Source: Halobacterium sp. CBA1132
GTDB taxonomy: Archaea > Halobacteriota > Halobacteria > Halobacteriales > Halobacteriaceae
Assembly (NCBI RefSeq): GCF_001485535.1
Contig: NZ_BCMZ01000003.1
Coordinates: 56,974 to 120,973, forward strand
Length of the DNA: 64,000 nt
Direction: 5' to 3'
How positions within the stretch are numbered: position 1 is the first letter of the stretch; each line of letters begins with the position of its first letter. Below the pieces are notes generated by a model, which did not search any database, was not told the DNA's origin, and was given only the letters and a program-made list of their open reading frames with translations. Shown one piece after another: positions 43,722 through 52,360 of the stretch. A program made the position numbers and the translations under genes.

Positions 43722-44354
43722 ATGGACTGGACCGACGACACTGAGGCGTACTACGCAGACCACGACTTCGGCGGCGAGGTTGGGATGGGGAAGCGACCCG
43801 CGTTGGTCGTGATCGACCTCATCGAAGCGTTCACCAATCCGGAGACGAATCTCGGAGCCGACTTCGATGCCGTGGTTGCACAGACAGAGCGACTGCTCGC
43901 GGCGTTTCGTGAACACGGCTACCCTCGCTATTTCACCACCATCGCCTACGAGGCGTCCTACGGTGACGCCGGCCGGTTCATCGAGAAGGTCCCCGCGCTA
44001 CGGGAACTCGAACTTGGGACCGATGCTGTTACAGTCGACGATCGGCTTGATCCGAGAGACGACGAACGTATCCTCCTGAAGAAGTACGCGAGCGCGTTCT
44101 TCGGGACAGACCTTGCGACGGAACTGACGACGCACGGTGTGGACACGCTTGTCCTGGCAGGCGTTACGACAAGCGGGTGCGTCCGTGCAACAGCTGTCGA
44201 TAGCCTCCAGCATGGCTATCGAACGATCGTGCCAGCCGACGCCGTCGGCGACCGCGCTGACGGCCCACACCGCGCGAACCTATTCGACATCGACCAGAAG
44301 TACGGTGACGTAGCTACGACCGACGACGTGATCGAGTACTTCGGAGACCTATGA
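43722..44354 (+). CDS. Isochorismatase-superfamily amidohydrolase
   Basis: A 210-residue cysteine hydrolase with the full catalytic triad: Asp in PALVVIDLIEAFTNPE, Lys in ILLKKYASAFFGTDLA, Cys in VLAGVTTSGCVRATAVDSLQ. The TTSGCVRATA box is shared with N-carbamoylsarcosine and maleamate amidohydrolases, so release of ammonia from a linear amide or carbamoyl compound is likely. That fits well after a ring-opening HyuAB enzyme. An unusual acidic N-terminus (WTDDTEAYYADHDFGGEV) precedes the fold. Confidence 0.85.
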   Translation: MDWTDDTEAYYADHDFGGEVGMGKRPALVVIDLIEAFTNPETNLGADFDAVVAQTERLLAAFREHGYPRYFTTIAYEASYGDAGRFIEKVPALRELELGTDAVTVDDRLDPRDDERILLKKYASAFFGTDLATELTTHGVDTLVLAGVTTSGCVRATAVDSLQHGYRTIVPADAVGDRADGPHRANLFDIDQKYGDVATTDDVIEYFGDL

Positions 44355-44391
44355 ATGAGACACCTTCGACGACCAATACTGGTGGTACCGT

Positions 44392-45624
44392 ATGAGTAAC
44401 AGCGACACCTCCGCGCGGGAACGACAGGGGCCGTTGGACGGCCTGCGCGTAATCGACATGTCGGGTATGATTAGCGGTGCGTTCGCGACGACGATGATGG
44501 GTGATTTCGGCGCGGACGTCGTGATGATCGAACATCCAGAGGTTGGAGACCCCATCCGAGAGTGGCCACAGAAGACCGAAGACGGGCACTCGTTAGCCTG
44601 GAAGTCACTCGGACGCAACAAGCGGTGTATCACGCTCGACCTCGGGTCGGACCGCGGCCGTGAAATCGCGCTCGAACTCATTGAGGACGCCGACATCGTC
44701 TTCGAGAATTTCCGCCCGGGGACTATGGAACGGTGGGGACTGGGGCCCGATGACATCCACGAAGTCAACGAGCGCGCGATTATGGTTCGACTCTCGGGGT
44801 ACGGCCAGACTGGCCCCAAGTCAGAGAAACCCGGATTCGGCACCATCGCCGAGGGAATCTCCGGGTGGGCCCACGCAAACGGCTTCCCCGACCGTGAACC
44901 CCTCCTACCACCAATCAGCCTCGCAGACGTGACCGCCGCCCAATTCGCCCTTCAGGCGACGCTAATGGCCGTCTACGAGCGCGACCTCGGCCGTGGCGGA
45001 AGCGGCGAAGGACAGGTGGTCGACGTCTCCCTGATCGAACCGCTCTGGCGGGTCTTCTTTGGCGACGTGGAGGCCTACGATTACGACGGGCATATCCGTG
45101 AGCGCACCGGCAACCAGCATCCGAACACCGCGCCGCGGAACATCTACGAGACGAAAGACGGCTACATGACGATGTCAGCCTCCAACCAGAAAATCTTCGA
45201 GCGAGTCGCTAAGACCATCGGCAAACCCGAACTGATCGAAGACCCCCGCTTTGCGGACAATGAGAAACGCGTCGAGAACAGCGAACCGCTCAACGAGACC
45301 ATCGAGGAATGGACACGCCAGCACACCACTGCGGAAGCCATCGAGATTCTAGAGGCGAACGATGCTATCGTCGGCCCGGTCTACGATATGTCTGACATCC
45401 GTGAGGACGAGCAGTTCCAAGCCCGCGGAGACTTCGTCAAAGTTGACGATCCTGACGTGGGCGAAATCGAAACCTTCGCACCGATCCCAAAATTCTCGCG
45501 TACCCCCGGAGACGTGGAATTCCTTGGGCCGCGCCACGGCGAGCACAATGAGGAGATCTACGGAGGCGAACTCGGGCTCTCACCCGAAGAGATTGTTGAC
45601 CTCGAAGAGGAGGAGATCATCTAG
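44392..45624 (+). CDS. Family III (CaiB/BaiF-type) CoA transferase
   Basis: A 410-residue enzyme. LDGLRVIDMSGMISGAFATT and FGADVVMIEHPEVGDPIREW are the conserved N-terminus, FENFRPGTMERWGLGPDD the CoA-binding stretch, and ISLADVTAAQFALQAT carries the catalytic Asp. It moves CoA between carboxylic acids. In this operon it probably activates the acid released by the amidase. The stop is directly followed by the start of the next gene (TAG ATG). Confidence 0.88.
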   Translation: MSNSDTSARERQGPLDGLRVIDMSGMISGAFATTMMGDFGADVVMIEHPEVGDPIREWPQKTEDGHSLAWKSLGRNKRCITLDLGSDRGREIALELIEDADIVFENFRPGTMERWGLGPDDIHEVNERAIMVRLSGYGQTGPKSEKPGFGTIAEGISGWAHANGFPDREPLLPPISLADVTAAQFALQATLMAVYERDLGRGGSGEGQVVDVSLIEPLWRVFFGDVEAYDYDGHIRERTGNQHPNTAPRNIYETKDGYMTMSASNQKIFERVAKTIGKPELIEDPRFADNEKRVENSEPLNETIEEWTRQHTTAEAIEILEANDAIVGPVYDMSDIREDEQFQARGDFVKVDDPDVGEIETFAPIPKFSRTPGDVEFLGPRHGEHNEEIYGGELGLSPEEIVDLEEEEII

Positions 45625-46716
45625 ATGCTGTTGACCGACGTAACCCTCCGAGAAGGCGACCAGATGCCCGGACGGGAGTTCACAGCCGAGGAGAAGATTC
45701 AGTGCGCCCGCAAACTTGACGATCTGGACGTACCGTTCATCCAGCCTGGGTTCCCTGCCACCGGTGAGAAAGACCAGCGAGTCATCTCAGAGCTGGCCGG
45801 AACGACCGACGCAGCGGTCGTCGCGCTGGCCCGCGCATTGGAACAGGACATCGACGCTGCACTGGAGACCGACGCCGACGTAATCGAGACGTTTGTCTCG
45901 GCGTCCGATCGGCATCTCGAACACCTACTCGGGACAACGCGTGGAGAGATGCTGTCAATGCTCGGCGAAGCCGTCGACTACGCCCACGACCACGGTGCTT
46001 CGGTTCACGTAACCCTAGCTGACGCCTTTCGAACTAAGCAAGAACATCTCATCGAGATCATCGATACGGTCCCAAATGTGGAGTTCGTCTCGCTTGCAGA
46101 CTCGGTTGGCGCTCGAACGCCCGCAACGGTCCAGGCGTACCTCGATGACCTAGACGGCCACGTCGACTTCGATCGACTCGGCGTCCACTTCCATGACGAC
46201 ATGGGATGTGCGACAGCGAACGCGCTCGCCGCGTATCGTGCCGGCGTCGAAAAAGCCGACGTTAGTATCGCAGGATTGGGCGAGCGCGCTGGCAACAGCC
46301 CGCTCGAAGAGGTGGCTGTCGCCTGTGCCGTTGACTACGACGATGATCTCGGGTTGACCACGGGCGAACTCGTTCCGACCTGTCGAGAAATCCTCGATAA
46401 CCTCGGGGAGCCCTACGAGGATCGGAAGGCAATCCTCGGCGAGAAGATCGCCGAACACGAGTCGGGAATTCACACCGCTGCGATGCTCTCAGACCCGGCC
46501 ACACTCGAACCGTTCGATCCTGAAGTATTCGGCGGCGAGCGTCGTCTCGTGTTCGGAAAACCAACCGGCAAGAGTGGTGCGCGACATCTCCTTCAGCGAG
46601 CGGGAATCAAACCCGATGAAAAGATGGTGACTGCGTACCTCGACGCGCTTGCCACTGAAGGACCGCTCGACCTGGACGAGGCACTCGCGTTGGCTGAGCG
46701 TGAATTCAAGGCCTGA
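45625..46716 (+). CDS. DRE-TIM metallolyase, homocitrate/isopropylmalate-synthase-like
   Basis: A 363-residue TIM-barrel enzyme. LLTDVTLREGDQMPGREFTA holds the metal and substrate Arg-Glu-Asp residues (the usual RDG is REG here), VHFHDDMGCATANALAAY the metal-binding HxH motif (HFH), and IAGLGERAGNSPLEEVAV the conserved ERxGN loop. It lacks the C-terminal regulatory domain of LeuA, so it resembles the short homocitrate or citramalate synthases, or lyases of the HMG-CoA type. It would condense or split an acyl-CoA from the upstream CoA transferase; which direction is unknown. Confidence 0.8.
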   Translation: MLLTDVTLREGDQMPGREFTAEEKIQCARKLDDLDVPFIQPGFPATGEKDQRVISELAGTTDAAVVALARALEQDIDAALETDADVIETFVSASDRHLEHLLGTTRGEMLSMLGEAVDYAHDHGASVHVTLADAFRTKQEHLIEIIDTVPNVEFVSLADSVGARTPATVQAYLDDLDGHVDFDRLGVHFHDDMGCATANALAAYRAGVEKADVSIAGLGERAGNSPLEEVAVACAVDYDDDLGLTTGELVPTCREILDNLGEPYEDRKAILGEKIAEHESGIHTAAMLSDPATLEPFDPEVFGGERRLVFGKPTGKSGARHLLQRAGIKPDEKMVTAYLDALATEGPLDLDEALALAEREFKA

Positions 46717-46791
46717 TCCCCACCACTGAAACACCGGGAACTGACCTCTCCCGACGAAGCCTTATTGATGGTCCCTACCCTGAGAAGAGGC

Positions 46792-47451
46792 ATGTTTCAG
46801 GCGGAGATCCACCTCCAGCAAGACAAGGAGTGTGTCGTTTCGAAACTCGCCACGGAGGTTGACCAGGATCTCGATATCGCTATCGAGGAACTACACGATG
46901 AACTCGTGACGTTCGTCGTCGAATCTGGCGCAGAAGTTCCCACCGCCCTCGACACGTTGCAGGAATCAGACCAGGTAAAACACATTGAGGAGTTGGGCAA
47001 CGGGAACGTCCTGGTCACAAAGATTTCCTGTGGGGCCTACTCGGCGATTGACCGGAACCACGGCATTCTCAGACGCCAGACCTCGATCGGTCCAAACCGC
47101 CGTATCTACACGGTCCTCTTTTTCCGCCGGCAGGACCTGCGAGCGATGATTGAAGACTTCCGAGAGATTGGGACGGTCACTCTCGACAAACTCTCAGCGT
47201 TCGACGGGCCTGGCGTCAGACTCACCGATCGCCAGTACGAGGTAATCGAACACGCCATTGAGGCAGGCTACTTCGAGTGGCCCCGCGAGATTACGAGCGA
47301 GGAACTCGCTGCGGACATGGAAATCACCCGTTCGACGATGCTCGAACACCTCCGGAAGGCCGAATCAAAACTTCTTACTGACGCGCTTGAAACTGCGACC
47401 ACCGGCACGGAACAGCGCGGCCACACCGAACCGACTACACCGCCAAAGTGA
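46792..47451 (+). CDS. Bat-type HTH transcriptional regulator
   Basis: A 219-residue regulator. The C-terminal HTH-10 domain is clear: LTDRQYEVIEHAIEAGYFEW, PREITSEELAADMEITRSTM, LEHLRKAESKLLTDAL. The N-terminal part (MFQAEIHLQQDKECVVSKLA) is the usual preceding domain that may sense a ligand. ATG 46792 is chosen over 46765 because family members start close to that FQAxI pattern. A TATA-like CCTTATTGATGG lies about 30 nt upstream. It follows the hyu operon in the same direction and is likely its regulator. Confidence 0.8.
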   Translation: MFQAEIHLQQDKECVVSKLATEVDQDLDIAIEELHDELVTFVVESGAEVPTALDTLQESDQVKHIEELGNGNVLVTKISCGAYSAIDRNHGILRRQTSIGPNRRIYTVLFFRRQDLRAMIEDFREIGTVTLDKLSAFDGPGVRLTDRQYEVIEHAIEAGYFEWPREITSEELAADMEITRSTMLEHLRKAESKLLTDALETATTGTEQRGHTEPTTPPK

Positions 47452-47603
47452 TCCACCACCGAGAACAATAGTGTCTGTTCGCTGTCGCCGGTCCGACTGC
47501 TCACTCACATCGTATTAACCCTGACATTGATTCAACCAAACATCGAAGGTTGGTTCTTCACGATGGTCCGGACGCGTTAGAAAATAGGCTAGTGTTGTCC
47601 CGA

Positions 47604-47868
47604 TTACGGTGGGAGGTGACGGTCGTAGATATTCTGTCGGTGCTCGGCCGCTTCGACGATGAGAACGTCTTCCTTGTGGTCCCCGGTGATAATCGCCCGG
47701 TAGTCGCCAGCGCGAAGCTTGTAGATACGGGTAGCCGCTAAGCTTTTCGAGGCGGTGGGACGTCCAATCTTTCGCCTCGTCGAGTTTCTTGACCAGTCGC
47801 TCTTGGGCTTCGGTGTCGACCCTCTTCCAGTAAATCGAGTGCTTTTGGTGTCCACCGACTTCAGTCAT
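47604..47868 (-). pseudogene. RelE/ParE-type toxin with a frameshift
   Basis: From ATG 47868 the frame reads VGGHQKHSIYWKRVDTEAQE, RLVKKLDEAKDWTSHRLEKL, then fails near 47745. The other frame continues AATRIYKLRAGDYRAIITGD, HKEDVLIVEAAEHRQNIYDR and stops at 47604. Joined, it is a complete RelE-like mRNA interferase of about 88 residues with the typical YKLRxGDYR strand and HR..IYDR end. A one-base shift separates the halves. The start overlaps the end of the RHH antitoxin gene (ATGA). Confidence 0.78.
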
Positions 47869-48139
47869 CGATGCCCAGCCGGTCCTTCACGTCGTCCTGT
47901 GATACTGTTTCGCCCTGCTCTCGCTGTTCGCGGCTCTCGGCTAGATGTTCGAGTGCTTCTTCAGACAGTTGCGTCGAGGGGTTGACGGCATCCCGGAGCG
48001 CATCACGGATAAACTCCGATTTGCTCGCGTACCCGCGGTCCTCCCAGGCATCATCAACCTGTGCCAGCAGCGACTGTGGCACTCGGACGTTGATCTTCTC
48101 CATTTCACCGTCGCCACCGGCGTCGCTGTCAGTGCTCAT
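47861..48139 (-). CDS. Ribbon-helix-helix antitoxin of the RelE pair
   Basis: A 92-residue protein with an N-terminal ribbon-helix-helix: EKINVRVPQSLLAQVDDAWE, DRGYASKSEFIRDALRDAVN. The C-terminal half is acidic (SEEALEHLAESREQREQGET) and should bind the toxin. It precedes and overlaps the toxin gene in the usual antitoxin-first order. A perfect inverted repeat sits directly ahead of its start. Confidence 0.82.
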   Translation of the reverse strand: MSTDSDAGGDGEMEKINVRVPQSLLAQVDDAWEDRGYASKSEFIRDALRDAVNPSTQLSEEALEHLAESREQREQGETVSQDDVKDRLGIDD

Positions 48140-48144
48140 ATGCT

Positions 48145-48162
48145 GTGATACGCTTGTATCAC
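48145..48162 (-). promoter_or_regulatory. Operator-like palindrome ahead of the RHH antitoxin gene
   Basis: GTGATAC-GCTT-GTATCAC, 7-nt perfect arms with a 4-nt spacer, 6 nt ahead of ATG 48139. Size and position fit an RHH dimer binding site for autoregulation. Confidence 0.65.
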
Positions 48163-48368
48163 GTAAGTAGCTTCGGTTGGTTCCCCGAACTGTGGTTGAC
48201 GAGATTCAGACTGCGCTCGAGGGAGCGTCGCCGGTGTTCGGAGAGATTCAGGACAACGGCGCCACCGTCTACACTGAAAGCAACGTATTCGACCGTTTCT
48301 CCATGCGTTTCAGTGGGCGATGCTACTAGGACTGGCTCTGAACCGGCTGCAGGTGCGTTCCCGTTCAT
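48159..48368 (-). CDS. Small hypothetical protein with leader motif
   Basis: A 69-residue protein from ATG 48368: NGNAPAAGSEPVLVASPTET, HGETVEYVAFSVDGGAVVLN, LSEHRRRSLERSLNLVNHSS. The central strand pattern looks like a folded domain. No family was recognised. It has the shared leader motif at 48396-48429, which supports it being a real gene. Confidence 0.5.
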   Translation of the reverse strand: MNGNAPAAGSEPVLVASPTETHGETVEYVAFSVDGGAVVLNLSEHRRRSLERSLNLVNHSSGNQPKLLT

Positions 48369-48395
48369 ACGTTGCTCGCGGGTAGTTCGGTAACT

Positions 48396-48429
48396 CCCGC
48401 ACCCCTCTCGGGGGTTCAACAAACAGGAC
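48396..48429 (-). promoter_or_regulatory. Shared hairpin/TGTTT leader motif, copy before the 69-residue gene
   Basis: The plus strand reads CGCACCCCTCTCGGGGGTTC, then AACAAACAGGAC. The CCCC/GGGG hairpin followed by AACAAACAG matches the ArdC copy best. Confidence 0.6.
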
Positions 48430-48486
48430 GGCGGGCTGTTCGGCAACGTATTTGACAGTTGCAACGTACTATCCAAGTATATCCGA

Positions 48487-49851
48487 ATGGCTGTACTGGA
48501 CGACCTCTCCGGGTTCGAGTTCGAAGACGTGATGGAAGACGTCTTCCGGAACCTCGGCTATGAGAACGTCCGCCAGGCCGCAAAAACAGCCGACGAAGGC
48601 CGCGACGTCATCATGGAGGAGGTCGTCGACGGCACTCGGCGCGCGATCATCGTCGAGTGCAAGCACACGGACACCGTCGGGCGACCGGTTGTCCAGAAGC
48701 TCCATTCGGCGATCGCCACGTTCGACTTCGACGGCCCAAAGCGGGGTATGGTCGCTACCACCGGCCGATTTACCAACCCTGCCCAGGAGTACGCGACCCG
48801 CCTCCAGCAGAACGACGACCCACATCCTATCGAGCTGCTCGACGGCGAGGATCTGCGGGAGATTGCCGACGATATCGGTCTCGACCTCTACAACGGTCGT
48901 ATCGAAATTCTCTGTGACGAAACGCTTCGGCCGTACGATCCCGCGGCTAACGTCGATGCGCCCGTTGAGGAGGCGTTCCGCGACATCGAGAATATCGAGG
49001 CGGCCGACCTGCCGACGCCCCGCTCAGAAGCGACGTTTCGACCGGTGGTGGCTGTCACTGCCGACACGAACGCGGTCTTCGAAACGTCAGTCGGCGTTAT
49101 CCACCGGATCAACGAGCGGACGAGGTTCGTTGTCCATGCCGAACGCGGGCAGCCGCAGGTCGCTGCCGACGACGTCGCGACGTTGGTCACGGAGAACCTT
49201 CACGCGACGGTCGAGTTGGACACCGACCGCTTCGGCGAGGTGTTCAACGAGGTCGAAGCGCGTCGGTTCGGACAGACCCAAACCGAGTACAAGGAGTGGG
49301 CCGTCGACCGGCTTCAAGATCATCACACGACGACGGTGACCTACACCGGCGACAACAACGTCACGTACAACAAGACCTGCGAGCCGAATCGCTCGGATAT
49401 CTCCGTCCAGTCGATCGAACCGGTGTATCTCCCCGATGTTCGACAGACGACCGAGCTTCAGGAGTACACCTATCCCTACGAGTACTTCGTAGCGGGCCCC
49501 TCGAGGGTCACCGCCGAGGACGGCATCCATCGCTGCGTCCACTGCGAGACCAGCGGCGTCGACGAGGCGTACACGTACTGTTCGAACTGCGGGGCGATCG
49601 CCTGCGACAGTCACATCAAGACCGAACGGCTCGAGCAGGAACCGGTCTGTACGGGCTGTGCGGTCACCGAGCGGTTCGCGCTGAAGACGAAGTACTTCTA
49701 CGACGAGGAGAACCTCAAGACGTTCCGCGAGGAGTACGCCGCCATGCCCATCCACGAGAAGGCGATGGAGAACCAGGTCCTCGCTGGCGGAGGCGTTATC
49801 GCGACGCTGCTGACCCTCATCGTCCTCCTCGTTATCGGCGGTGTCATCTGA
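48487..49851 (+). CDS. Membrane-anchored Mrr-like restriction endonuclease with zinc finger
   Basis: A 454-residue protein. The N-terminal Mrr-type nuclease domain opens SGFEFEDVMEDVFRNLGYEN; the PD-(D/E)xK catalytic residues lie in ADEGRDVIMEE (Asp) and AIIVECKHTDTVGRPVVQKL (Glu-x-Lys). A central region of unknown fold follows (about residues 150-330). Cys pairs in RCVHCETSG, YCSNCGAIACDSH and CTGCAV form zinc-binding sites, and the C-terminus is one helix (GVIATLLTLIVLLVIGGVI). The nuclease would sit on the inner membrane face, possibly cutting incoming DNA. No methylase is adjacent, which suits a type IV-like or stand-alone defence role. Confidence 0.78.
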   Translation: MAVLDDLSGFEFEDVMEDVFRNLGYENVRQAAKTADEGRDVIMEEVVDGTRRAIIVECKHTDTVGRPVVQKLHSAIATFDFDGPKRGMVATTGRFTNPAQEYATRLQQNDDPHPIELLDGEDLREIADDIGLDLYNGRIEILCDETLRPYDPAANVDAPVEEAFRDIENIEAADLPTPRSEATFRPVVAVTADTNAVFETSVGVIHRINERTRFVVHAERGQPQVAADDVATLVTENLHATVELDTDRFGEVFNEVEARRFGQTQTEYKEWAVDRLQDHHTTTVTYTGDNNVTYNKTCEPNRSDISVQSIEPVYLPDVRQTTELQEYTYPYEYFVAGPSRVTAEDGIHRCVHCETSGVDEAYTYCSNCGAIACDSHIKTERLEQEPVCTGCAVTERFALKTKYFYDEENLKTFREEYAAMPIHEKAMENQVLAGGGVIATLLTLIVLLVIGGVI

Positions 49852-49924
49852 ATTGGTTGGCTCTCACATTGTTTTCCTAACGAGGAATATGCGTCTCTTC
49901 TTGGAACACCTGGGAAGTGGTGTG

Positions 49925-50794
49925 TCACCGAAGTCGAACCGTTTCTCCATCCCGGTCGAGAATATCCTTCGTGACCAGTCGCTCAATCGCGTCGTCGACG
50001 GCATCTTCTTGATTGCCAGAAAGTGCCCGCACATTCGAGAGCGCCCGCTCTTGAATTGCTTCGACTCCGTTGATACCCTCGTCAACAGCATTCAATACAG
50101 TGTATTCGATCTCGAAGGCTGTCGCGAACGTTTCTATGCGGTCGATGAACGAATCCGGAAGCCCAGACAATGAGCTCACCGCCATCTCGATTGCGAATAG
50201 CGGGTGGGTGCGGTCACGGATTTGTCGTGCTTCAGTGGAGCCAGTATTGAACGGTCGCTGATCGTCAATCTCCGTTAGAATCACCTCGTAGTCCAACCCA
50301 CGCTGGGCATACGTTCGCATATCTTCGATGTCGCGGCGCCGGCCACTCCCCAGGTCTCCGCCGGAGACCGCTTTTAGCAGAAACATGTCCTCATCGGAGA
50401 GGATGTGTGCTGTTACGTAGTTCCCGGTCCAGAACTCTTCGGCCCGGTCGCGCATCCGGTGGGTGATCCAGACTTTCCCGACGATTTGCTGTTCGAAGAT
50501 ATCGACCCGAAACCCGCGCTTGTTGTGATGCAATTCGACGGTTTTTCCAACGCCTTCGAACGACTCCGTTGGTTCGTCGACAACGGTGAATCCCTGTGAC
50601 GTGAGCGTCTGGTAGACGTGTTCGAACTCAGAAACAACACCCACCGCGAGATCGATATCTTCGGTTTGGTCTTTCAACCCCCGAACCGTCATTGCAGATC
50701 CACCGAGGAGATACACTGTCACGGACTCTGACAGCCAGCTATCGAACTCCTCGAGGAACTCTTTGATCGCCTCTCCACCCTTGAATACCGTCAT
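49925..50794 (-). CDS. Nucleotidyltransferase-fold protein (likely toxin), pair 2
   Basis: A 289-residue protein. VTVYLLGGSAMTVRGLKDQT and EDIDLAVGVVSEFEHVYQTL provide the GGS and DxD nucleotidyltransferase signature; a further acidic residue is in RVDIFEQQIVGKVW, and ILSDEDMFLLKAVSGG is typical of the family. The C-terminal part (GVEAIQERALSNVRALSGNQ) looks like a winged helix. The HTH partner gene precedes it and overlaps by 4 nt. It is paralogous to 57795-58607. Confidence 0.72.
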   Translation of the reverse strand: MTVFKGGEAIKEFLEEFDSWLSESVTVYLLGGSAMTVRGLKDQTEDIDLAVGVVSEFEHVYQTLTSQGFTVVDEPTESFEGVGKTVELHHNKRGFRVDIFEQQIVGKVWITHRMRDRAEEFWTGNYVTAHILSDEDMFLLKAVSGGDLGSGRRRDIEDMRTYAQRGLDYEVILTEIDDQRPFNTGSTEARQIRDRTHPLFAIEMAVSSLSGLPDSFIDRIETFATAFEIEYTVLNAVDEGINGVEAIQERALSNVRALSGNQEDAVDDAIERLVTKDILDRDGETVRLR

Positions 50795-51741
50795 ACTACT
50801 CCGTACTGCTCTTTGAGCGCCATATATTCTGATTCACTTGGAAGCACGACAGGGATTACGTCCGAGTCCTCGACCCCTCCCTGCAGTGCCTGGTACATCG
50901 CAGCTATCGTGGATTCCAGGTTGTACCACGTTGCAGTGTCTGTGAGCGTCTCTTGGTCGATGTCCAACGCCTCGATCAAGAGCATCGCATAGCTAACCCG
51001 CCGGGAGCCGCTATCGAGGATGAGCGTGTGACACACCACTTCCTCCGGCGTGAGTTCCTCGTTGGGTGCATACCAGAACGCGGGCTCACCTGCAATGAAG
51101 AACTGCAGGCCGTACTCCTCGAATCGTCCGAGCCCGGTCACCTGCCAATCAGGTACGTCTAGTAGTGCGTCTGTATCCTCGGTGGTCTGGACGCGAACGA
51201 GTGTCCGTTTCGGGTCGCACCACTCGACAGTTGCACTCGGTGCGATCTCCCGAGCTCGCGACTGGTGCTCGTGGGTCACGACGGCCTGAGCGAACGCTAG
51301 CAGCGGCGAGAGCCCCTCACTCAACGCGTACTCTGGGCCAGAGGGGGATAGCATTGCACGATGCTTGAGCGGTGACAGCGCCTTGTGGACGCCTTGTCGA
51401 GTGATATTGAGTCGCTCGGCAATCTCAGACACGCGTCGAGGCTCGTCGAGATACCAACATACCCGGAGTGTGGCCGGCGAGAGAAGGTCGGGCCATTCGA
51501 CGTGTCCGAGTTCGGATCGAAGGGCTCGGTACGCTTCGACGACCGGGTGGTCTGTGAGGGAGACTTCCCGCTGGTTGTTTGCCCCACGGTGTTCGGCGAG
51601 CAACCCCGATTCGAGTAACTCGTCGAGTACGTCGTAGAGATGAGTCTGGGAATATTCGGTTTCCATCGCGAGATCGGCTGCTGTTGCTTCCCGGCCGGTG
51701 CTCAACGTGTCGATGACGGCGAGTCCGGCCTTCGTAAGCAT
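50791..51741 (-). CDS. Two-HTH regulator paired with a nucleotidyltransferase (likely antitoxin), pair 2
   Basis: A 316-residue protein with two winged-helix regions: AVIDTLSTGREATAADLAME, SQTHLYDVLDELLESGLLAE at the N-terminus, and LRVCWYLDEPRRVSEIAERL, NITRQGVHKALSPLKHRAML in the middle. The C-terminal domain (LGRFEEYGLQFFIAGEPAFW, VVCHTLILDSGSRRVSYAML) is shared with 56875-57798. Antitoxin and repressor activity is inferred from the fixed pairing. AT-rich TATTTATAGG on the minus strand about 25-35 nt upstream is the likely TATA box. Confidence 0.7.
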   Translation of the reverse strand: MLTKAGLAVIDTLSTGREATAADLAMETEYSQTHLYDVLDELLESGLLAEHRGANNQREVSLTDHPVVEAYRALRSELGHVEWPDLLSPATLRVCWYLDEPRRVSEIAERLNITRQGVHKALSPLKHRAMLSPSGPEYALSEGLSPLLAFAQAVVTHEHQSRAREIAPSATVEWCDPKRTLVRVQTTEDTDALLDVPDWQVTGLGRFEEYGLQFFIAGEPAFWYAPNEELTPEEVVCHTLILDSGSRRVSYAMLLIEALDIDQETLTDTATWYNLESTIAAMYQALQGGVEDSDVIPVVLPSESEYMALKEQYGVV

Positions 51742-51889
51742 CTATGTCTACTGTAAGTACTATACCTATAAATACGTTTCTTGGTTTAGGTTGACGAAAA
51801 TCGATTCAACAACGATTCGTCAATGCGATCTGCGACCGTAGTCTCTAATGGCCGGTTGAGCTACTATCTCAATACTGGAGCGAACATCG

Positions 51890-52285
51890 CTAAGCCAGGT
51901 GTGACACCTCGTCTGGTTCGTCGACATCGTCGAATTCGTCACGTTCGACCGGCTCCCAATCCTCATCTGGCTTCGGACTCCACCAGTCGACCTTGTAGTC
52001 GCCTGGGGAACCGAGGACTTTCACCCGCGCCGACCCATCAGGTAGGTCGCGACGAAGTTTCTCGTCGACGTGAAGGTTCCACGTCGAATGGGTGTCGAAG
52101 CAGGCGAGGACAGCTTCCTCGTAGCCGCGTGTTTCCCGTGATTCTTGGAGTTCAACCTGCGTGTTGCAGTGCTTGCAGAACACCCCCTCGAAGGGAATGT
52201 GGCTGAATATCTCGTGCCCGCAGACAGGACACCAGAGGAACTCGAACAGTGCCTCACTGTGTCGGTTGAGTAGTTCGAGACTCAT
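51890..52285 (-). CDS. DUF7567-type conserved haloarchaeal protein
   Basis: A 131-residue protein: SLELLNRHSEALFEFLWCPV, CGHEIFSHIPFEGVFCKHCN, TQVELQESRETRGYEEAVLA, then VLGSPGDYKVDWWSPKPDED. It has CPVC and CKHC zinc pairs. This sequence is well kept among haloarchaeal plasmids and genomic islands (DUF7567-like as I recall). No function is known. It carries the shared leader motif at 52314-52344. Confidence 0.75.
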   Translation of the reverse strand: MSLELLNRHSEALFEFLWCPVCGHEIFSHIPFEGVFCKHCNTQVELQESRETRGYEEAVLACFDTHSTWNLHVDEKLRRDLPDGSARVKVLGSPGDYKVDWWSPKPDEDWEPVERDEFDDVDEPDEVSHLA

Positions 52286-52313
52286 CTGTGGATCTGGCCC
52301 AGTCGAACCGGGC

Positions 52314-52344
52314 CACCCCTCTTGCCCGGACGAAAAACAGCGAG
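52314..52344 (-). promoter_or_regulatory. Shared hairpin/TGTTT leader motif, DUF7567-type copy
   Basis: The plus strand reads CACCCCTCTTGCCCGGACGA, then AAAACAGCGAG, so the gene strand has GCTGTTTTTCGTCCGGGCAA. A second hairpin (GGCCC / GGGCC, about 52296-52314) lies closer to the start codon. Confidence 0.6.
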
Positions 52345-52360
52345 GCGGACGTCCGTTCAG

